Shown here in pieces: positions 14,163 through 21,757 of a stretch of 22,684 nt of DNA (the first letter of the stretch is position 1; each line of letters begins with the position of its first letter). The notes beneath the pieces are model-generated. The model saw only the letters and a program-made list of their open reading frames with translations, searched no databases and was not told where the DNA came from. Location of the stretch: NCBI RefSeq assembly GCF_040649515.1, contig NZ_JBEZFP010000146.1:1-22684 (forward strand). Reading direction: 5' to 3'. This DNA is from Yinghuangia elevatio. GTDB lineage: Bacteria; Actinomycetota; Actinomycetes; Streptomycetales; Streptomycetaceae. Both the position numbers and the translations under genes were made by a program.

Positions 14163-15304
14163 TTCGGCATCCCCACGACGGTTCCCTCGGCGAGGCCCTC
14201 ACCGCTGACCTCGACCCGGCCCGAGGCGAACAGGCCCATGGAAACCGGGACATGCCGGGTCGTGGCGCCGGTGACGACCTCGACGCCGAACCCACCGGCC
14301 GGCAGAGCCAGCAGCGCCGCAACCGGGACCGTGAGGACGTTTTCCCGCGTCCCCGCGGTGAACGTCACGTCGACAGCGGCCAACGCGTACGGTGTGGCGG
14401 CCTGCTGGGCCTGCGGATCGTCGAGCGCGACGACGACCTCGACTTTGGTGGCCGGTTGTTCGTTCGGCCCGGTGGCCGGCTCGATGACCGTCGCGACGTC
14501 GTGGACCCGGCCGCGTACCGTCGTGTCGTCGGGGAGCGTCACCGTCACCTCGGCGTCCTTGGCGGCGAGGCGCTGGTCGGTGGTGTCGAGTGCGGCCGTG
14601 ACCGCCTTGGCGCGGCCGGTGTACGTGAGCACTTCGCCTCCGGCCGTCGCGGCGGCGCCCACGGTTGCCTTGACACTGTCGACGCGGATTTCGCCGGGCG
14701 CGAACACCGCACGCCCCAGCTCGAGGACACCGGTCTCGGGGACTCCCAGATCCTCCTGCCAATCGGCCACGGCTTCGGCCGTAGCTTCGGTGTAGTCGTC
14801 GTCGACGGTGAAGCCGCGGTAGCCGAGAGACCACAGATTCTCCTCCAACTGCCGGACGTCCTCTCCTTCGACACCGGGGACGAGGCTGCGGTACGCGGGC
14901 AGTGCGCCGTACAGGAGCGGCACCGGCTCCGCGTCGACGGCGTAGACGGGCTGCCCGCGGGCGATGCGGTCGCCGGTCTTCGGGACGCCGGTGATCGTGC
15001 CGACGCGACGCCCCGTGACCGCCGTCGTCGGTCCGAATCCGAGCTCGCCGTCGACGGTCCGGGTGTCCTTGAGGGATTGCCGGGTGACCTCGGTTGTTCT
15101 CGGAGGCAACGGGCCGGCCTGAGCGGGCCGACCCGCGTCGTCCTCGCCGCGCAGGACGAACACGCCGGCGGCCACGGCGGCGAGGACGGTCGTCACCGCG
15201 GCGCCCGCGAGGACGGTCCGCCTGCCGCGCCGCGTGCCGGGCGGCTGATCGGACCGCAGGCCGTCGTCGGGCGGGGAGTTCGTGTCGGGCTCCGTGAGGC
15301 TCAT
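14159..15304 (-). CDS. Membrane-fusion adaptor (HlyD/MacA-like) with peptidoglycan-binding domain
   Basis: This is a protein of 381 residues. The short Arg-rich cytoplasmic N-terminus is followed by a single membrane anchor (about 29-52, VLAGAAVTTVLAAVAAGVFV). A barrel/lipoyl-like segment (VTGRRVGTITGVPKTGDRI) comes next, then a PG_binding_1 repeat inserted at about 146-198 (GEDVRQLEENLWSLGY, then DWQEDLGVPETG). The C-terminal beta-barrel region reads NVLTVPVAALLALPAGGFGV and VEVSGEGLAEGTVVGMP. The ATG at 15304 overlaps the lipoprotein stop by 4 bp. Such adaptors couple a MacB-type permease to the cell wall in Gram-positive bacteria. The peptidoglycan-binding insertion suggests that this one docks to peptidoglycan. 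Confidence 0.93.
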   Translation of the reverse strand: MSLTEPDTNSPPDDGLRSDQPPGTRRGRRTVLAGAAVTTVLAAVAAGVFVLRGEDDAGRPAQAGPLPPRTTEVTRQSLKDTRTVDGELGFGPTTAVTGRRVGTITGVPKTGDRIARGQPVYAVDAEPVPLLYGALPAYRSLVPGVEGEDVRQLEENLWSLGYRGFTVDDDYTEATAEAVADWQEDLGVPETGVLELGRAVFAPGEIRVDSVKATVGAAATAGGEVLTYTGRAKAVTAALDTTDQRLAAKDAEVTVTLPDDTTVRGRVHDVATVIEPATGPNEQPATKVEVVVALDDPQAQQAATPYALAAVDVTFTAGTRENVLTVPVAALLALPAGGFGVEVVTGATTRHVPVSMGLFASGRVEVSGEGLAEGTVVGMPK

Positions 15305-15876
15305 CCCTGCCCCTGTCCGCCCTGGCCACCCGAGAAGATCGGCTGGCAGGTCGCCACGGCGCTTTGGAAGTCGGGGTCCTGCTGCACCTCGGCGCTCATC
15401 CGGACCCCACGTTGGTTGGGGTCGGGGTCGGGGAACTCCTCGACGCCGTTCTCGCGCATGCACGCGGCGAACTGCTGCCCTGACGCGTTGTCCTGCCCTC
15501 CCGAGCCGGCCCCGGACTGCGGCGGGCTGAACGGACGACAGTTCTCCTGGGCTTCGGCCACCATGGCCTTGTCGGTCTTGCTCCGGTCGATCTGCAACTG
15601 CACGTTCTGCCCGGGCGGCGGGTCCGCCACGTCGAGGCCGTTCTCGCGCAGGCACTCGGCGTACTTGACGTTGCGCTCGTCGTCACTCAACCCGGCGGCT
15701 GCGCCGGCCGGACTCTGGGCGGCCTGCTCCGACCCCTTGCCGTCGTCCGACGAACATGCGCCGACCAGCAGCGCCGCCGCCACCGGCAGGGCGGCGAGGA
15801 GTGCACGCGCCGCAGGCCTCGGTCGGGACCGCGGTGCTCCGGCTTCGGATGTCGGCCGTATTCGGGTGATGCGCAT
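15301..15876 (-). CDS. Lipoprotein with two repeated two-cysteine modules
   Basis: This is a protein of 191 residues with a long N-terminus, a hydrophobic signal and a lipobox (LVGAC, Cys41), so it is lipid-anchored outside the membrane. The mature part has an internal duplication: KYAECLRENGLDVADPP to AQENCRPF (about 70-116), and QFAACMRENGVEEFPDP to AVATCQPIF (about 134-181). In each copy the two cysteines (C75/C113 and C139/C177) are exactly 38 residues apart, which suggests a disulfide in each module. A Gly-Gln tail ends the protein. The ATG at 15876 has AAGGAG 6 nt upstream. It is the first gene of the adaptor, ATPase and permease operon and probably acts as a substrate-binding or sensing part. 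I do not know its family name. Confidence 0.88.
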   Translation of the reverse strand: MRITRIRPTSEAGAPRSRPRPAARALLAALPVAAALLVGACSSDDGKGSEQAAQSPAGAAAGLSDDERNVKYAECLRENGLDVADPPPGQNVQLQIDRSKTDKAMVAEAQENCRPFSPPQSGAGSGGQDNASGQQFAACMRENGVEEFPDPDPNQRGVRMSAEVQQDPDFQSAVATCQPIFSGGQGGQGQG

Positions 15877-15918
15877 CCAGGGCTCCTTGTCGCGGGCCGG
15901 GGCTCGTCCCGGCCGGTT

Positions 15919-15961
15919 GGGAGGTCATGGAACGCGACAGGCCGTTTCCGTCTTGTTTCCG
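15919..15961 (-). promoter_or_regulatory. Response-regulator box pair and promoter of the transporter operon
   Basis: In the direction of the operon, CGGAAAC occurs at 15961-15955 and 15950-15944, again an 11-bp period. GTTCCATGA follows at 15933-15925, at the same distance from the second box as GTTGCATCA in the hydrolase promoter. The predicted start near 15919 leaves a leader of about 43 nt that carries AAGGAG. Confidence 0.65.
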
Positions 15962-16066
15962 CTACCCGGCCGTGGTCGCCGGCAGGTGGACACGGCACCG
16001 CCGGTACGGGGCTCGCTCCGCCACTCGGGGGCCACCGGCTCCCGGGTCCGCAACCGCCTCGGGGAT

Positions 16067-16122
16067 GGAAACCGCAGCGTCCTAACGCGGCGGAAACAAC
16101 CGTGCGGCGACCATGAACCCGT
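16067..16122 (+). promoter_or_regulatory. Probable autoregulatory promoter of the response-regulator gene
   Basis: GGAAAC occurs at 16067-16072 and 16092-16097. CCATGA at 16111-16116 lies at exactly the distance after the second box that CCATGA has in the divergent transporter operon. The first box is 25 bp, not 11 bp, upstream, and the 11-bp position holds only CCTAAC, so the site is weaker than the other two. Confidence 0.45.
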
Positions 16123-16158
16123 CTGTCCCCGTCCCGCCCGAGAGAAAGCAGGCCGCCG

Positions 16159-16815
16159 ATGCGAGTCCTGGTGGTCGAAGACGAGCCGCTGCTCGCCGAC
16201 GCGATCGCGGAGTGGCTGCGCGACGACGCGCACGCCGTCGACGTCGCGCATGACGGAGAAACCGCCCTGGATCGGGCAGGGACCAACGACTACGACATCG
16301 TCGTCCTCGACCGTGACCTGCCGCGCGTGCACGGCGACGACGTGTGCCGGTCGCTCGTCGCGTCGGGATCCTCGGCGCGCGTGCTCATGCTGACCGCAGC
16401 CGCCGACGTCACCGAGCGCGTCACCGGACTGACCTTGGGCGCCGACGACTATTTGACGAAGCCCTTCGCGTTCCCCGAACTCGCGGCGCGCGTCCAGGCG
16501 CTGGGACGCCGTGCCCGCCCGGCGGCACCGCCCGTGCTGAGCCGGGCCGGCGTCACGCTCGATCCCGCACGCCGCGAGGTGTTCCGCGACGGCCGCTATG
16601 TGCCCTTGTCGAACAAAGAGTTCGCGGTCCTCAGCGAGCTGCTGCGCGCAGACGGGTCGGTGGTAGCCACCGAACAATTGCTGGAAAAGGCCTGGGACGA
16701 ACACGCCGACCCGTTCACCGGCGCCGTGCGCCTCGCCGTCCTCAAACTGCGCCGCAAGCTCGGCGATCCGCCCGTTGTGCACACCGTCACCGGGGTGGGG
16801 TACCGCATCAAATGA
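16159..16815 (+). CDS. OmpR-class two-component response regulator
   Basis: This is a 218-residue regulator. The receiver has the acidic cluster in VVEDEPLL, the phospho-acceptor D51 in VVLDRDLP, the switch Thr in MLTAA and K101 in YLTKPF. The C-terminal winged-helix (Trans_reg_C) covers about 125-218, with REVFRDGRYVPLSNKEFAVL, the recognition helix GAVRLAVLKLRRKLG and the wing VHTVTGVGYRIK. The start is the ATG at 16159, where the receiver fold begins. Its stop overlaps the kinase ATG by 4 bp. It is divergent from the lipoprotein and transporter operon, and the 11-bp spaced GGAAAC pairs upstream of that operon and the hydrolase are its likely binding sites. Confidence 0.97.
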   Translation: MRVLVVEDEPLLADAIAEWLRDDAHAVDVAHDGETALDRAGTNDYDIVVLDRDLPRVHGDDVCRSLVASGSSARVLMLTAAADVTERVTGLTLGADDYLTKPFAFPELAARVQALGRRARPAAPPVLSRAGVTLDPARREVFRDGRYVPLSNKEFAVLSELLRADGSVVATEQLLEKAWDEHADPFTGAVRLAVLKLRRKLGDPPVVHTVTGVGYRIK

Positions 16816-18101
16816 AACTCACACTGCGCGCCAGGCTGACCGTCATGTACGGCGGGATGTTCCTGGTGGCCGGGATCGTCCTCCTCGGACTCACCTACGC
16901 CCTGTTCCACAAGCAGCTCGACCGCCCCCAGCTGGTCAAGGTCGCCACCGACACGCCGGCGGCGGCCCTGCGGGACGAGGCCCTCGTACAACGGCAGGTG
17001 TTCGCCGTCGGCGGCGACGGAGAGCTGTACGCGGGCGAGGCGGCACGGCAGGAGATGCAGGAGTACAAAGACCATCTGCGCGATGCCGCGACGACGTCGA
17101 TGATCACCCAGGGCGGCGTCGCACTCGCCATCGTCGGGGGCCTCGCGGCGGGTTTCGGCTGGTTGATCGCCGGACGGGTGCTACGGCCCCTGCACCGGGT
17201 CACGGACACCGCGCGCCGCATCGCCGCGGCACCGGCCGCGAACCGGGGACTGCGCGAACGCATCGCCCTGAGCGGGCCCGACGACGAAGTCAAGGAACTG
17301 GCCGAGACATTCGACCGCATGGTGGAACGCCTCGACCGCTCCTTCGACGGGCAGCGCCGCTTCGTCGCCAACGCGTCGCACGAGCTGCGCACCCCGCTGA
17401 CGCTCGGGCGCGCGCTGGTCGAGGTGGCGATGCACAAGCGCACGGCCTCGGATGACGTACGCCAACTGGGCGCACGTCTCCTGGAGATCAGCACGCGGCA
17501 CGAACGCCTCATCAGCGGACTCCTGGCCCTCGCGGACGCGGAGAACGAGCTCACCGAACGCGCGCCCGTCGACCTCGCCGACATCGTCGGCCACGTCGTC
17601 ACGCAATCCGCGTCGGCCGCCGCGCACGCGGGTGTCACGGTCGACGAACATCCCGGTGAATCGACAGTGGTCGGCGACGCCCTACTCCTCGAACGACTCG
17701 TGCACAACCTCGTCGAGAACAGCATCCGGCACAACATTGCGGACGGATGGGTCACGATCACCAGCCGGACCCTCTCGGACGGACGTGCTCAGATCGAGGT
17801 CGCCAACAGCGGCGATCACATCGAACCGGGCGACGTACCGGCCCTGTTCGAACCCTTCCGTCGCGCCGGCAGGCACCGCCCGGCCGACGCCGGCGGCGCC
17901 GGGCTCGGCCTGTCCATCGTCCAAGCCGTCACCCGCGCCCACGGCGGCGACGTCACCGCTCACCCCCGACCCGACGGAGGCCTGACCGTGACCGCCACAT
18001 TTCCCGGAGTGACGTGGGGGCGACCCGCCTGCGAGCATCCCCGCACAACCACCTCTGCCCCCGACCGACCGGGAGCGTTCATCGGGCCCCCCACAAGGTG
18101 A
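16812..18101 (+). CDS. Sensor histidine kinase (HisKA/HAMP type)
   Basis: This is a protein of 429 residues. It has two membrane segments (about 12-32 and 99-120) around a small extracytoplasmic domain of roughly 65 residues without cysteines. A HAMP domain (LRPLHRVTDTARRIAA) follows. The HisKA domain has H190 in ANASHELRTPLTLGRALVEV. The ATPase domain has the N box LVHNLVENSIRHN, the VANSGDHI segment, the F box LFEPFRRAG and the G box DAGGAGLGLSIV. The C-terminal 35 residues after the catalytic domain are rich in Pro and Arg and may be run-on into altered DNA, because mobile-element debris starts right after. The ATG overlaps the regulator stop. It probably senses cell-envelope damage or a compound exported by the divergent transporter. 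Confidence 0.95.
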   Translation: MKLTLRARLTVMYGGMFLVAGIVLLGLTYALFHKQLDRPQLVKVATDTPAAALRDEALVQRQVFAVGGDGELYAGEAARQEMQEYKDHLRDAATTSMITQGGVALAIVGGLAAGFGWLIAGRVLRPLHRVTDTARRIAAAPAANRGLRERIALSGPDDEVKELAETFDRMVERLDRSFDGQRRFVANASHELRTPLTLGRALVEVAMHKRTASDDVRQLGARLLEISTRHERLISGLLALADAENELTERAPVDLADIVGHVVTQSASAAAHAGVTVDEHPGESTVVGDALLLERLVHNLVENSIRHNIADGWVTITSRTLSDGRAQIEVANSGDHIEPGDVPALFEPFRRAGRHRPADAGGAGLGLSIVQAVTRAHGGDVTAHPRPDGGLTVTATFPGVTWGRPACEHPRTTTSAPDRPGAFIGPPTR

Positions 18102-18193
18102 CCGAACCGTTCCTCCGGGGCACGGACGGCCTGGCCACCGAACTCCACGACCGGGCACCGTTTCACCTATTTCATCCGGGACCGGGATGTGAC

Positions 18194-18398
18194 ATGGAAC
18201 TGGACCGCCCCGGGGCCGAGTTGCTGTTGCAGGTGTTGACGGAATGGGAGGAGAAGGCGAGTGTGGCGATTGCCTTCAACGAGGCTTTCGGAGGCTGGAC
18301 GAAGACGTTCGCGGACCCCAATGTTGTGCGCGGCGATCGTCGACCGGCTGACGTTCGGTGGGAACATCATCGAGACCGGCACCGGCTCCTACCCTTAG
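18194..18398 (+). pseudogene. IS21-family IstB remnant, C-terminal part
   Basis: One frame reads LDRPGAELLLQVLTEWEEKA, then VAIAFNEAFGGWTKTFADPN. After a frameshift near 18320 it reads CAAIVDRLTFGGNIIETGTG and ends SYP with TAG at 18396-18398. This is the end of the IS21 helper ATPase IstB without its nucleotide-binding part and without istA. It retains more sequence than the related remnant at 7010-7135, from which it differs, so the two are separate insertions or old duplicates. Confidence 0.85.
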
Positions 18399-18512
18399 GG
18401 CAAACCTGAGCCGCGCCGAGGAAGCCGGGTCCACCTGCCCCTTCCCACGGGAGAGCGCGGTGTCGCGCGGGGTGGTGCTCGCCTCGTGTGCGTATGTGCC
18501 ACGTGCGGGACG

Positions 18513-18900
18513 TCATGGTCGTTTTCCGGGCTGGTCCTGTGTGTCGACTTCGGGGGGATGTGGTGCCGCCTGGGGTGCGTTCATGTCGAGGAGGAGCAGC
18601 GCGTCGTGGTCGGGGGTGCCGGGCTGGGCGACGTAGACGCTGAGGCGTTGGCCGGGGGTGCCTTCGAGTTCCATGGACTGGGCGGTGAGGTTGATGGTGC
18701 CGACGGTCGGGTGGTGGAAGGACTTGTCGACGGCTTGCGGCCGGTGACCTCGTAGCGTTCCCACAGTTTGGCGAAGTCCCGGCTTTTCATTAGTAGTTCG
18801 CCGACGAGGTGGGTGAGGTCGGGTGCGTCGGGCGCGACCCCGGCTAGGGCGCGGAGGCGGGCGACGCAGGCGCGGACCTGGGCCATGAGCGGCCTTGGCA
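18513..18900 (-). pseudogene. XRE-type regulator remnant, MmyB-like ligand-binding domain
   Basis: Two frames joined near 18740 give the C-terminal domain found in MmyB-type helix-turn-helix regulators: MAQVRACVARLRALAGVAPD, then DLTHLVGELLMKSRDFAKLW and ERYEVTGRK. After the frameshift it continues KSFHHPTVGTINLTAQSM, then GTPGQRLSVYVAQPGTPDHD and ALLLLDM. The N-terminal DNA-binding half is missing, cut off at about 18900 where an unrelated + strand fragment begins, so it cannot act as a repressor. In actinomycetes these regulators usually sit next to an oxidoreductase gene. None is present here. Confidence 0.8.
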
Positions 18901-19037
18901 CCACCGAACGCGACTACACCGCCTCCTGCCCCGGCGCCACCCTCGCCGAACGACTCGCCGTACGCGGAGAGGAAGTCGCCGCTGCCGACACCGCCGTCGA
19001 AGCCTGGCTACGCCGCATCGGACTCGCCCCCGCCTGA
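18890..19037 (+). pseudogene. C-terminal fragment of an unknown protein
   Basis: The frame reads GTTERDYTASCPGATLAERL and then AVRGEEVAAADTAVEAWLRR before IGLAPA and a TGA at 19035-19037. The charge pattern and codon use look like real coding sequence, but there is no start and the family is not recognised. It begins exactly where the MmyB-like remnant on the other strand stops, so it marks a rearrangement junction. Confidence 0.35.
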
Positions 19038-19288
19038 CGCCCCCCGCCGACGTGATCAACGGTTCTGGGCCGTAGCGCACGAAGGCACCCGCCGCATCAG
19101 AACTGCTGGACAAACGTTCTCGGTCCTTATGGGCAAAGCCACGGCGACGCCGCGCGACGCCTTTGTCAGGCGACCTTGACAACGACAGCCGCGACGAAGG
19201 GGAGGACTGGGTTGAACGGTGAAAGCACCGGCTGGCAGACCGCGGGGGCGTGGCCTGCTTGGTGTCCTCGTCGACGCCGTCTATTGCC
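19038..19288. other. Intergenic
   Basis: No supported gene, RNA or repeat is visible between the unknown fragment and the IS5-family element. Confidence 0.4.
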
Positions 19289-19991
19289 ACTAAAGGTTGT
19301 CTCGTAACTCGATCGGCGTAGTCGCGTTGGTATGGGCATGGGGGTTGTCTCAGCGGCAGACCGCGAACTGGTGCCTGTCTTCACGGGGTTGACGTATCGG
19401 CAGTTCCGCGCGTTGGTGCGGGTGGTGCAGGCCCGGGGCGGGCACGCGCTGGATCCGGCGAGGCCGGGCCGGCCTTGGGCACTGCCACTCGAGGACCGGG
19501 TCCTCATAGTCGCGTTCTACCTGCGGACGAACCTGACGATGCGGCAGCTCGGGCCGCTGTTCGGGGTCTCGCACGCGGCCGCGCATCGGATCGTCGACAA
19601 GCAGAGCCCGCTCCTCGCCCTGGACCCGCCACGGGCGAAGCCGCGCACGGACGAGGTGCTGATCGTCGACGGGACCCTGGTCCCGACCCGCGACTGCACG
19701 GTCGCGGCGCCCTCGAAGAACTACCGGTTCTCCGCCAACCTGCAGGTCCTCGTGCGCGCCGACACGCGCCTGGTCGTTGCGGTCGGCCGGCCGCTGCCGG
19801 GCAACCGCAACGACTGCCGCGCGTTCGCCGAGCCCGGCGTCGACACCGCTGCCGGGGAGGCGACGGTGACCGCGGACGGCGGCTACCAGGGCACCGGTTG
19901 CCAGATCCCGCACCGCACAACCTCGCCATGACCGGATAACGAACAAGGCCGCAGGTCAAACCCGTTCGCGAGTTGCGAGACAACCTTTAGT
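19289..19991 (+). mobile_element. Defective IS5-family element with 23-bp terminal inverted repeats
   Basis: The left end ACTAAAGGTTGTCTCG-T-AACTCG (19289-19311) and the inverted right end (19991-19969) match at 22 of 23 positions. Counting the ends from AAGGTTG leaves TA on both flanks, consistent with a 2-bp TA target duplication as in the IS427-like branch of the IS5 family. The element is about 700 bp long and holds one broken transposase gene. It cannot move by itself, but intact ends could be used by a related transposase in trans. Confidence 0.85.
19332..19931 (+). pseudogene. IS5-family transposase with an internal deletion
   Basis: The 199-residue frame contains the N-terminal HTH_Tnp_4-like domain (YLRTNLTMRQLGPLFGVSHA, then AAHRIVDK) and the first part of the DDE_4 catalytic domain: VDGTLVPTRD with the first Asp, PLPGNRNDCRAF with the second, and TADGGYQGTG. 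After CQIPHR the normal tail, including the catalytic Glu region (HRKVRARVEHAFA in relatives), has been deleted. The next codons are out of frame. In another frame HNLAMTG and a stop, the usual C-terminus, follow directly. The deletion removed about 50 codons, so the enzyme is inactive. Confidence 0.88.
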
Positions 19992-20150
19992 CCGGCGTGA
20001 ACCATGTCAGGGCCGCAGCCGTTGGCTGCGAGGCTGCTGGTACCGGGCCCGTGGGCGTGGTGGAATGAGGCGCGCTGCAGCAGTGTCGGCCGTAAGGGCA
20101 AGCGTGTCGTCGAACCGACGCAGGAACCGTTGGACGGCCAGCGCGCGCAG

Positions 20151-21416
20151 CTACTCCATCATCGATGGGCCAACAGATAGCGGGTCGGATGACGGCTCAG
20201 CGAGAGGCCCGAGTATGGGCGATTGGGTTACCGGGTCGTCCTCCAGGGGGTATGGCATGCCGCTCTCGACGACGGGCGTCAGGCCTGCCGCCGCAATGGT
20301 CAGCAGTGCCGTGGTGGTCTCTGCGTCAGGGGCGCGCTTCGACGGCGCTGCCAGTTCGGGGGGAGGCGGTGAAGCGACGCTGTGCAGGACCGGCGGTCGC
20401 TGCGGATGGAGCCGTTGGCCTAGGGCCGCGTCGGTCCGTTGGAGCCATGTCTGGTAGGTGTGCAGGGGAACGAACGTCGTGACGGCGTGGTCGAACATGG
20501 CGCCGATGTCCTGCTCCGGCGGGAAGAGCGGGCTGCTCGAGGTCACCACCTGCCTCAGGGCTTCGGAGTAACCGACGAGGGTCTCGGGGATGTCCTTGCC
20601 GGGCGGCTCGGCGGTCCACCGGAAGAACGACGTCAGTGCGGTGGCCCGTTGCTTGTCGGACAGTTGTCCCCAGCGGGCGTCCAGGGCTGGCGCGGTGGGT
20701 CGGTCGGTGAGCCCGAGGGACCGTGCGAGACGGGTGGCCTGGTCGAGGGAGAGCGTGTCCGCGTGGATGCGGAATGGGCCCCCGACATCGGCAAGGGCTG
20801 TGACAGCGTCGGGGTAGCCCTGTTTGGCACGCCACTGCTCGATCGTCTGCGGCTCGTGCTTGCTCTGTGCCGTGTCGATGACCATGAGCGCGGGACCGCG
20901 CTCCGGCCCGGACACCCAGACTGCAGGTGCGTAGTGACTGGCGAACGGCTGTGTGCGGGTGGGTTCCGCGACCCACCAGCGCTTCTCCCCGTCGACTGTG
21001 CCGATGGACACGCCGGGGCGTCCATTCCAGATCTGGTGGTAGATGGAGATGTCATCCACACGGGCGACGCCGCGGGACTTCCAGTCGGGCTGCCGTTCCA
21101 TATCGCCGTCGTAAGCGACGCGCTGGGACAGCGTGTGGGGGGCGAACGCGCTCCTCCTGTGCATCACCGCGCCGTGCGAGTAGTGCGTGTCCAACCCTCG
21201 GGCTGACAGGTCGGGTACGAAGTTCCCCACGACGCACAGAGCGTCCCGAGGAACTTTCTGCGCGAGCAGGTAGCTGATGATCCCCCGCGTCCGGACGGTG
21301 CACGCCACCACCAGGTCGTGCGCGAGGGGCAGCGAGGCGACGTCGGCGACGAGCCCCCGGGCCGAATCTGCATCGGGGAAGGGGTCGGATGAGGCTGAAG
21401 TGCGTTCGAGGTTCAC
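20151..21416 (-). CDS. Putative papain-fold protein glutaminase/deamidase-like enzyme
   Basis: This is a protein of 421 residues from a GTG at 21416 with GGAAGG about 12 nt upstream. The pattern resembles protein-glutaminase and Tox-PL-type papain folds: a nucleophile Cys (C39) in VVACTVRTRGIISYLLAQKV followed by LCVVGNF, a His (H161) in SHYAPAVWVSG, an Asp (D181) in ALMVIDTAQS, and then PQTIEQWRAK with the usual Trp. H and D are 20 residues apart. As I remember, Chryseobacterium protein glutaminase has the same spacing. The stretch between C39 and H161 is about 80 residues longer than in that enzyme. Such enzymes deamidate glutamines in target proteins, and many are toxins or effectors. The C-terminal ~170 residues are of unknown fold and end in a Pro-rich tail. 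There is no signal peptide and no obvious immunity partner. Confidence 0.65.
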   Translation of the reverse strand: MNLERTSASSDPFPDADSARGLVADVASLPLAHDLVVACTVRTRGIISYLLAQKVPRDALCVVGNFVPDLSARGLDTHYSHGAVMHRRSAFAPHTLSQRVAYDGDMERQPDWKSRGVARVDDISIYHQIWNGRPGVSIGTVDGEKRWWVAEPTRTQPFASHYAPAVWVSGPERGPALMVIDTAQSKHEPQTIEQWRAKQGYPDAVTALADVGGPFRIHADTLSLDQATRLARSLGLTDRPTAPALDARWGQLSDKQRATALTSFFRWTAEPPGKDIPETLVGYSEALRQVVTSSSPLFPPEQDIGAMFDHAVTTFVPLHTYQTWLQRTDAALGQRLHPQRPPVLHSVASPPPPELAAPSKRAPDAETTTALLTIAAAGLTPVVESGMPYPLEDDPVTQSPILGPLAEPSSDPLSVGPSMME

Positions 21417-21509
21417 CTACTTGGCTCGCCTTCCATCCGCGGGAGACAACGCTGCCGGCTCTCAGGGGGCTGCCGTGCACCGTGGTCCCGGCCGGGTGAC
21501 GCCGAACTG

Positions 21510-21705
21510 TGGGCGGTTGTGATGCCCCGTTCGATGCGGGTGATGCCGTGCCCGGCAGACCAGGTGCGGGTCCAATGCATGTGGAGGCGAGCCAGGAGCA
21601 GCCGTCGACAGCCGAGTGCAGGTGGACGTCCCTGCGACGCTTGAGCTTCGTTGTCGAGTGCTCGGCGGCCTTGGCTTGGTCACTTCCCCGGCCGTGGGCG
21701 CGCCG
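21510..21705 (-). pseudogene. IS481-family transposase remnant
   Basis: One frame reads AHGRGSDQAKAAEHSTTKLK and then RRRDVHLHSAVDGCSWLAST, which matches the start of the integrase-core (rve) domain in IS481 transposases, where relatives have LHxAVDGxSRLAYTE with the first catalytic Asp. After a deletion and frame change another frame reads WSAGHGITRIERGITTA, the equivalent of AAHGITRIERVxTDNG. The rest of the gene is lost. It lies between the deamidase-like gene and the MBL-fold gene. Confidence 0.7.
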
Positions 21706-21757
21706 GCGCCGCCGAGGCGATGCTGGGGGCAGGACGTTCCGCTGAGCCATTTGCCGG

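Noticed and set aside
12730..15620. Long + strand open frames opposite the ABC transporter and adaptor genes
   Set aside because: They have skewed composition and no motifs, and the minus-strand genes are unambiguous and coupled by 4-bp overlaps.
16812..18101. Identity of the second two-component system with the CutRS pair known from Streptomyces
   Set aside because: The sensor part of this kinase has no cysteines and the neighbouring genes differ, so the gene names were not used.
20000..20150. Promoter or small RNA between the IS5 element and the deamidase-like gene
   Set aside because: No hairpin with a T run and no clear -35/-10 pair are visible. It is only the 3' flank of the deamidase-like gene.
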